From Actinomycetes bacterium (GTDB lineage: Bacteria; Actinomycetota; Acidimicrobiia; Acidimicrobiales; RAAP-2): a stretch of DNA of 21,316 bases. Numbering within the stretch: the first letter of the stretch is position 1; every line of letters begins with the position of its first letter. Where the stretch lies: the NCBI GenBank assembly GCA_021781315.1, contig JAJXXB010000073.1, positions 1-21,316 on the forward strand, in the 5' to 3' direction. This document shows, one piece after another, positions 17,661-21,316 of this stretch. The notes below the pieces were generated by a model that searched no databases, was not told the origin of the DNA, and worked only from the letters and a program-made list of their open reading frames with translations. The position numbers and the translations under genes were made by a program.

Positions 17661-18667
17661 CACGAGACGTCCGCGAGTGACCAGTTGGGGTCGGCCGAGG
17701 CGTGAAGGGCGCTCGTCGCGCCGCGCGCGAGGTGCGACAGCCCGGCCGCCGCGATCATGGCCGCGTTGTCGGTGCACATGGCGAGGCTCGGCACGTGGGC
17801 GACGACCCCGAACTGCGCCGCGAGGTCGGTGACGGCCGCGCGCAGCGCCGAGTTGGCCGCGACCCCGCCGGCGATCGCGACGCCGGCCACGTCGTAGCGT
17901 TCGAGCGCGCGGCGCAGCTTTCGGGTGAGCTGTTCGACCGCGGCGCGCTGGAAGGCGGCGGCGATGTCGGCGTGGGCGAGGTCGGGCCGCTTCTCGCCGG
18001 CGCGCACCACGGCCGACTTCAGCCCCGAGAAGGAGAAGTCGAGGTCGTCGCCGGTCATCGAGACCGGCAGGACGAGCGAGGACGCGTCGCCCTCGCCGGC
18101 CAGGCGGTCGATGGGCGGCCCGCCCGGGTAGCCGAGGCCGAGCCAGCGCGCGACCTTGTCGTAGGCCTCGCCGGCGGCGTCGTCGATCGTCTCGCCGATG
18201 ACCTGGTGCTCACCGGGGGCCGTTTGGTGGACGAGCATCGTGTGTCCGCCCGAGACGAGCAGGGTCAGCACCGGCCAAGCGAGGTCGGGCGTCTCGAGCA
18301 GCGGGGCGAAGAGGTGGCCCTCGAGGTGGTTCACCGCCACGAGCGGCACGTCCCAGCTGAGCGCGTAGGCCTTCGCCGCCGCGAGGCCGACGAGCAGCGA
18401 GCCGATGAGCCCCGGCCCCGCGGTCACCGCCACGGCGTCGATGGCGGGGTGGCCCACGTCGAGACCGGCCGACTCGAGCGCGGCGCGCACGACCGGGACG
18501 ATCGTGGTCACGTGGGCCCGGCCGGCGAGTTCGGGCACGACGCCGCCGAAGTGGTGGTGCTCTGCGATGGAGGACTCCACGACCGAGCTGTGCACGCGCC
18601 AGCGGTCGTCCACGACCGCCGCCGCGGTCTCGTCGCAACTCGTCTCGATGCCCAGCACGACGCTCAC
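17660..18667 (-). CDS. tsaD: tRNA N6-adenosine threonylcarbamoyltransferase TsaD
   Basis: Transfers threonylcarbamoyl from TC-AMP to A37 of ANN-decoding tRNAs (t6A), working with TsaB and TsaE. 335 residues, normal length. Seen: LGIETSCDETAAAVVD (5-20), HHHFGGVVPELAGRAH (37-52), VTAGPGLIGSLLVG (81-94), the metal-binding histidines H114 and H118 in VNHLEGH, LLVSGGHTMLV (136-146), DDAAGEAYDKVARWLGLGYPGG (162-183), FSFSGLKSAV (211-220), GGVAANSALR (267-276) and the metal ligand D300 in CTDNAAMIA. I chose GTG 18667 because it gives the canonical start and its GTGA overlaps the rimI stop by four bases. The frame continues upstream only as a shadow of rimI. Confidence 0.97.
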   Translation of the reverse strand: MSVVLGIETSCDETAAAVVDDRWRVHSSVVESSIAEHHHFGGVVPELAGRAHVTTIVPVVRAALESAGLDVGHPAIDAVAVTAGPGLIGSLLVGLAAAKAYALSWDVPLVAVNHLEGHLFAPLLETPDLAWPVLTLLVSGGHTMLVHQTAPGEHQVIGETIDDAAGEAYDKVARWLGLGYPGGPPIDRLAGEGDASSLVLPVSMTGDDLDFSFSGLKSAVVRAGEKRPDLAHADIAAAFQRAAVEQLTRKLRRALERYDVAGVAIAGGVAANSALRAAVTDLAAQFGVVAHVPSLAMCTDNAAMIAAAGLSHLARGATSALHASADPNWSLADVS

Positions 18668-19158
18668 GGCTCCAGCGTAGGCCCGATCCCCCCCGGCGCC
18701 ACGAGGTCGGCCCAGAGCACGAGGGCGTCCTCGTGGGTCTTCTCGTAGTAGTTCTTGCGCACGCCCACCGGCGCGAAGCCGTAGCGCGCGTAGAGGGCCT
18801 GGGCGCGGGTGTTGGAGACCGCGACCTCGAGGGTGGCGCGCGTGACGCCTCGCGCGGCCGCGTCGGCCCAGGCCTCGTCGAGCAGGGACGTCGCCACCCC
18901 GCGGCCCTCGGCGCCGGGACGCACCCCGATGGTGTTCACGTGCAGCTCGTCGAGCACGAACATCACGCCGAGGTAGCCGAGCACGACGCCGCCCTCGACG
19001 GCGACCGTGTACCGGCGCGTGGCGACGTTGCCGAGCTCGTCGAGCAGCATCCCGCGCGACCACGGCTCGGGGAACTGCGCCTCCTCGATCTCGAGCAGCG
19101 CCGGAACGTCACGGCGCTCGGCGAGACGGATCGTCCAGGTCTCTGGCCGCTCGCTCAT
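18664..19158 (-). CDS. rimI: Ribosomal-protein-alanine N-acetyltransferase RimI (GNAT)
   Basis: 164 residues. GNAT fold with the acetyl-CoA loop VRPGAEGRGVATSLL (79-93) and the preceding strand DELHVNTIGV (70-79). EVAVSNTRAQALYARYGFAPVGVRKNYYEKTHEDALVLWA (111-150) is the signature C-terminal half of RimI. It acetylates N-termini such as that of ribosomal protein bS18 in E. coli and in actinobacteria may have wider targets. It lies between tsaB and tsaD, its usual place. The ATG overlaps the TGA of tsaB as ATGA. Confidence 0.93.
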   Translation of the reverse strand: MSERPETWTIRLAERRDVPALLEIEEAQFPEPWSRGMLLDELGNVATRRYTVAVEGGVVLGYLGVMFVLDELHVNTIGVRPGAEGRGVATSLLDEAWADAAARGVTRATLEVAVSNTRAQALYARYGFAPVGVRKNYYEKTHEDALVLWADLVAPGGIGPTLEP

Positions 19159-19823
19159 CTGGCGTCGCGCGTGACGAAGTTGGCGACCGCGTCCGCCTCG
19201 CGCAGGTAGAGCGGCGCGACCGGACCCGGCTCGCGCGAAGCGAGCGAGAGCGCCGCGAGGGTCGGTGGCACGCCGAGCGGGTGCAGCGTGCCGTTGGGCA
19301 CGGCCGCGAAGTCGCGCTCGTAGCGCGTCACCCCGTCGCCACAGAAGGTCACGGGGACACCGTTGGTCGCCCAGGCGATCACCACGTCACGCGGGCGTTC
19401 AACCGCCGGCTCGCTCGCGGCCGTGACCTCGTCGGTGAGCTCGAAGCTCTGGGTGAAGACCTCACCGCGCCGTCCGTCCACGACGCCGACGAGGCGTCCG
19501 CGCACGCCCGCCTCGTGCGCGCCGTGGGCGAGCACCTCGAGTGAGGTCACCCCGACGAGACCCGCCCCCGTCGCGTCAGCCAGGGCGAAGGCCGTCGCGA
19601 GCCCGACGCGCAGGCCCGTGAAGAGGCCCGGGCCGCGGTCCACCACGATCGTCTCGAGGTCGCCCGCGCGAAGGCCGAAGTCCGCGAGCAGCGCCGCGAT
19701 GCCCGGCGCGAGCACCTCGACGTGGCGCCGGTCCGACGCGAGCAGGCGCGCCTCGCGCCGGTCCCCGTCGAGGAGTCCGATCGCGCAGGCCGTCGTCGCG
19801 GTCTCGATGGCGAGGGCCCTCAC
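19155..19823 (-). CDS. tsaB: tRNA threonylcarbamoyladenosine biosynthesis protein TsaB
   Basis: Inactive paralogue of TsaD that dimerises with it and recruits TsaE for t6A synthesis. 222 residues. Seen: LAIETATTACAIGLLDG (4-20), HVEVLAPGIAALLADFGL (34-51) and DRGPGLFTGLRVGLATAFALA (62-82), the family's core signature. The metal-binding HxxxH motif of TsaD is absent, as expected. GTG 19823 forms GTGA with the stop of tsaE and places the LAIET motif at the N-terminus; the upstream continuation of the frame is tsaE shadow. Confidence 0.93.
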   Translation of the reverse strand: MRALAIETATTACAIGLLDGDRREARLLASDRRHVEVLAPGIAALLADFGLRAGDLETIVVDRGPGLFTGLRVGLATAFALADATGAGLVGVTSLEVLAHGAHEAGVRGRLVGVVDGRRGEVFTQSFELTDEVTAASEPAVERPRDVVIAWATNGVPVTFCGDGVTRYERDFAAVPNGTLHPLGVPPTLAALSLASREPGPVAPLYLREADAVANFVTRDAR

Positions 19824-20290
19824 GACGCCCACCGCGCCAGGGCCTCGGCCCGGTCGCGCGCGCCGGCCCCGTCGACGTCGATGGTGCGCCCCTCGTCCGA
19901 GGTCACGGCGATTGAGACCGTCACAACGTCCGCGCCGAAGACCGGCGCCGCCAGCTCGCCCCACTCGACGACCGCGACCGCCGCCTCCTCGACGAGCTCG
20001 CCGAGGGCGAGGTCGAAGACCTCGTCGAGGCTGGTGACCCGGTAGACGTCGGCGTGGTGCAGGGTCGCGATGCCGAGGTCGTTGTGGCACTCGTGCTGGC
20101 GCACGATGGTGAAGGTCGGGCTCGTCGCGCGCTCTCTGACCCCGAGCCCGCGCGCGAGGCCGCGCACGAAGGTGGTCTTGCCCGCGCCGAGCGGCCCCGA
20201 GAGCAGCACGACGTCGCCGGGGCGAAGGAGTCGCGCGAACTCCTCGCCCGCCGCCTCGGTGGCGGCCGGTCCCGCGGTGAACCGGCTCAC
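19820..20290 (-). CDS. tsaE: tRNA threonylcarbamoyladenosine biosynthesis ATPase TsaE
   Basis: Small P-loop ATPase of the t6A system. 156 residues, normal length. Seen: TEAAGEEFARLLRPGDVVLLSG (11-32), Walker A GPLGAGKTT (32-40), the SPTFTIVR stretch (57-64), HHADVYRV (78-85) and the Walker B-like VVEWGE in the second half. The GTG start overlaps the stop of the upstream uracil-DNA glycosylase gene (GTGA). An acidic/Asp-rich end (IDVDGAGARDRAE) is lineage-specific and has no assigned role. Confidence 0.95.
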   Translation of the reverse strand: MSRFTAGPAATEAAGEEFARLLRPGDVVLLSGPLGAGKTTFVRGLARGLGVRERATSPTFTIVRQHECHNDLGIATLHHADVYRVTSLDEVFDLALGELVEEAAVAVVEWGELAAPVFGADVVTVSIAVTSDEGRTIDVDGAGARDRAEALARWAS

Positions 20291-20832
20291 GAGGCCTCCA
20301 GGACCGCGCGCACGACCGCGAGGTCGGCGCGCATCACCGCGACGAGGGCGGGGTCGCGCAGCGCCGCGGCCGGGTGGTAGGTGGCGATGCCCGCGCCGGT
20401 GCCGAGGTGGCGCGCGCGCCCGTGCACGGCCGCCATGGGCAACGTCGCCCCGAGTACCTCGCGCGCCGCGGTGAGGCCGAGCGCGAGGGTGACCCGCGGC
20501 GCGAGGTCCGCCAGCTGGGCGTCGAGCCAGGGCCGACAGGCCTCGAGCTCGTCACGCGCCGGGGTGCGGTTGCTCGGCGGGCGGCACTTGACGGTGTTGG
20601 TGACGTAGCACTGCTCGCGCAACAGCCCGACCTCCTCCTCGATGAGTCTGAAGAGCAGCTGGCCACTGCGACCGATGAAGGGGGCGCCGCCCTCGTCCTC
20701 CTGGCGTCCCGGGGCCTCACCCACGAGCAGCAACGTCGCGTCGTTCGGACCGGTGCCGATCACCACGCGCGTGCGCGACGCGCTGAGCCGACAGCGCGTG
20801 CAGCTCGACAGGGCCGCGACGTCCAGGGCCAT
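20287..20832 (-). CDS. Uracil-DNA glycosylase, family 4 (iron-sulfur type)
   Basis: Removes uracil from DNA to start base-excision repair. 181 residues. The four cysteines expected to hold the [4Fe-4S] cluster are present as C11-x2-C14 and C83-x15-C99. Motif A is GEAPGRQED (39-47), the family 4 form, followed by GGAPFIGRSGQLL (48-60) and TNTVKCRPPSNRTPARDE (79-95). Motif B is YHPAAAL (152-158). The ATG follows directly on the stop of the alanine racemase gene (TAG-ATG, no gap), and the gene overlaps tsaE by four bases. Its place between alr and tsaE is unlike M. tuberculosis, where tsaE follows alr. Confidence 0.93.
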   Translation of the reverse strand: MALDVAALSSCTRCRLSASRTRVVIGTGPNDATLLLVGEAPGRQEDEGGAPFIGRSGQLLFRLIEEEVGLLREQCYVTNTVKCRPPSNRTPARDELEACRPWLDAQLADLAPRVTLALGLTAAREVLGATLPMAAVHGRARHLGTGAGIATYHPAAALRDPALVAVMRADLAVVRAVLEAS

Positions 20833-21316
20833 CTAGTCCACCAGCACCCGCGGCACCCGGGCCCCGATGCCACAGAGGATCTCCCAGGTGATCGTGCCGG
20901 CGAAACGGGCCCACTCGTCGGCGCTGATCGACTCGTCACCCTGGCGCCCGAGCAGCACGACGTCGTCGCCGACCTCCACCGCGTCGTCGCCGACGTCGAT
21001 GAGGAGCTGGTCCATCGTGACGGTGCCCGCGAGCGGGTAGCGCCGCGCGCCGATGAGCACGTCGGCGCCGGCCTCGAAGAGCCGACGCGGGTAGCCGTCG
21101 GCGTAGCCGAAGGGCACCGTCACCACCGTCGCCGCCCGTTCGAGGGGTCGGCGACGCCCGTAGCTCGGGCGCTCCCCGGCGTCGAGGCGCCTCGCCGCGA
21201 CGATCTGGGCGCGCAACGTCAGCGCCGGCTCCAAGGTGACGCCCGCCTCGGCGAGGGTCTCGCCGAGCCACGGGTCGGGTAAGTAGCCGTAGAGCGCGAG
21301 CCCGACGCGCGCCATC
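20833..21316 (-). CDS. alr: Alanine racemase, N-terminal part beyond the window
   Basis: PLP enzyme that makes D-alanine for peptidoglycan. Only the last 160 or so residues are visible; the gene continues past 21316. Seen (fragment numbering): RVGLALYGYLP (3-13, the end of the barrel domain), then the C-terminal domain with LTLRAQIVAARRLDAGERPSYGR (32-54), whose Y52 corresponds to the catalytic tyrosine. VPFGYADGYPRRL (67-79), GTVTMDQLLIDVG (97-109), and the closing DEWARFAGTITWEILCGIGARVPR (133-156) follow. The usual MDQ-flanking cysteine is Thr here (GTVTMDQ). The ATG near 21315 is internal and not the start. It is the first visible gene of the operon running to pdxH. Confidence 0.93.
   Translation of the reverse strand, partial: MARVGLALYGYLPDPWLGETLAEAGVTLEPALTLRAQIVAARRLDAGERPSYGRRRPLERAATVVTVPFGYADGYPRRLFEAGADVLIGARRYPLAGTVTMDQLLIDVGDDAVEVGDDVVLLGRQGDESISADEWARFAGTITWEILCGIGARVPRVLVD

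Overview
The window is GC-rich bacterial chromosome of clear actinobacterial character. The signs are a GuaB3-type IMP dehydrogenase, a DprE1/DprE2 pair, frequent GTG/TTG starts, and a backbone order alr - tsaE - tsaB - rimI - tsaD / groES - groEL / guaB3 / guaA that recalls the Mycobacterium tuberculosis region Rv3423c to Rv3396c. The genes between these blocks differ from mycobacteria, so a non-mycobacterial actinobacterium (for example an Acidimicrobiia-like lineage) is plausible; this is inference, and the sequence alone does not fix the taxon. About 97 percent of the window is coding. No gap between genes exceeds about 120 bases. I saw no rRNA, tRNA, CRISPR array, insertion sequence or phage gene.

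Layout. (1) 1-3657 is an envelope-flavoured segment: the 3' part of dprE1 and complete dprE2 on the plus strand, converging on a small membrane-anchored LprI-like protein and a membrane-anchored phosphodiester glycosidase on the minus strand. (2) 3704-8660 is the minus-strand unit guaB3 - guaA - pcrA, joined by 4-base stop/start overlaps. (3) A NUDIX CoA pyrophosphatase (minus) diverges from an MMPL exporter (plus), with overlapping -10 boxes between them. The exporter converges on a TetR regulator, which lies downstream of an FAD-dependent oxidoreductase; a 24-bp near-perfect palindrome sits between the last two. (4) groES-groEL (minus) is bounded by a 19-bp hairpin terminator and preceded by two tandem CIRCE (HrcA) operators over a recognisable promoter. 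(5) An MFS exporter (plus) converges on the minus-strand operon alr - udg - tsaE - tsaB - rimI - tsaD - pdxH, whose genes abut or overlap without gaps.

How the genes fit together. guaB3 and guaA carry IMP to GMP. TsaB, TsaD and TsaE are the bacterial t6A37 tRNA-modification proteins apart from TsaC, with RimI as the usual fellow traveller. Alr needs PLP and PdxH makes PLP, so the operon runs from a PLP user to a PLP maker. DprE1/DprE2 epimerise decaprenyl-phosphoryl-ribose to the arabinose form. I see no obviously new multi-gene system. The most rewarding observations are architectural: all three convergent gene pairs overlap by exactly four bases at CTAG or CTAA, the groES control region carries a doubled CIRCE, a strong palindrome lies in front of tetR, and DprE1 carries alanine where benzothiazinone-sensitive mycobacteria have the target cysteine.
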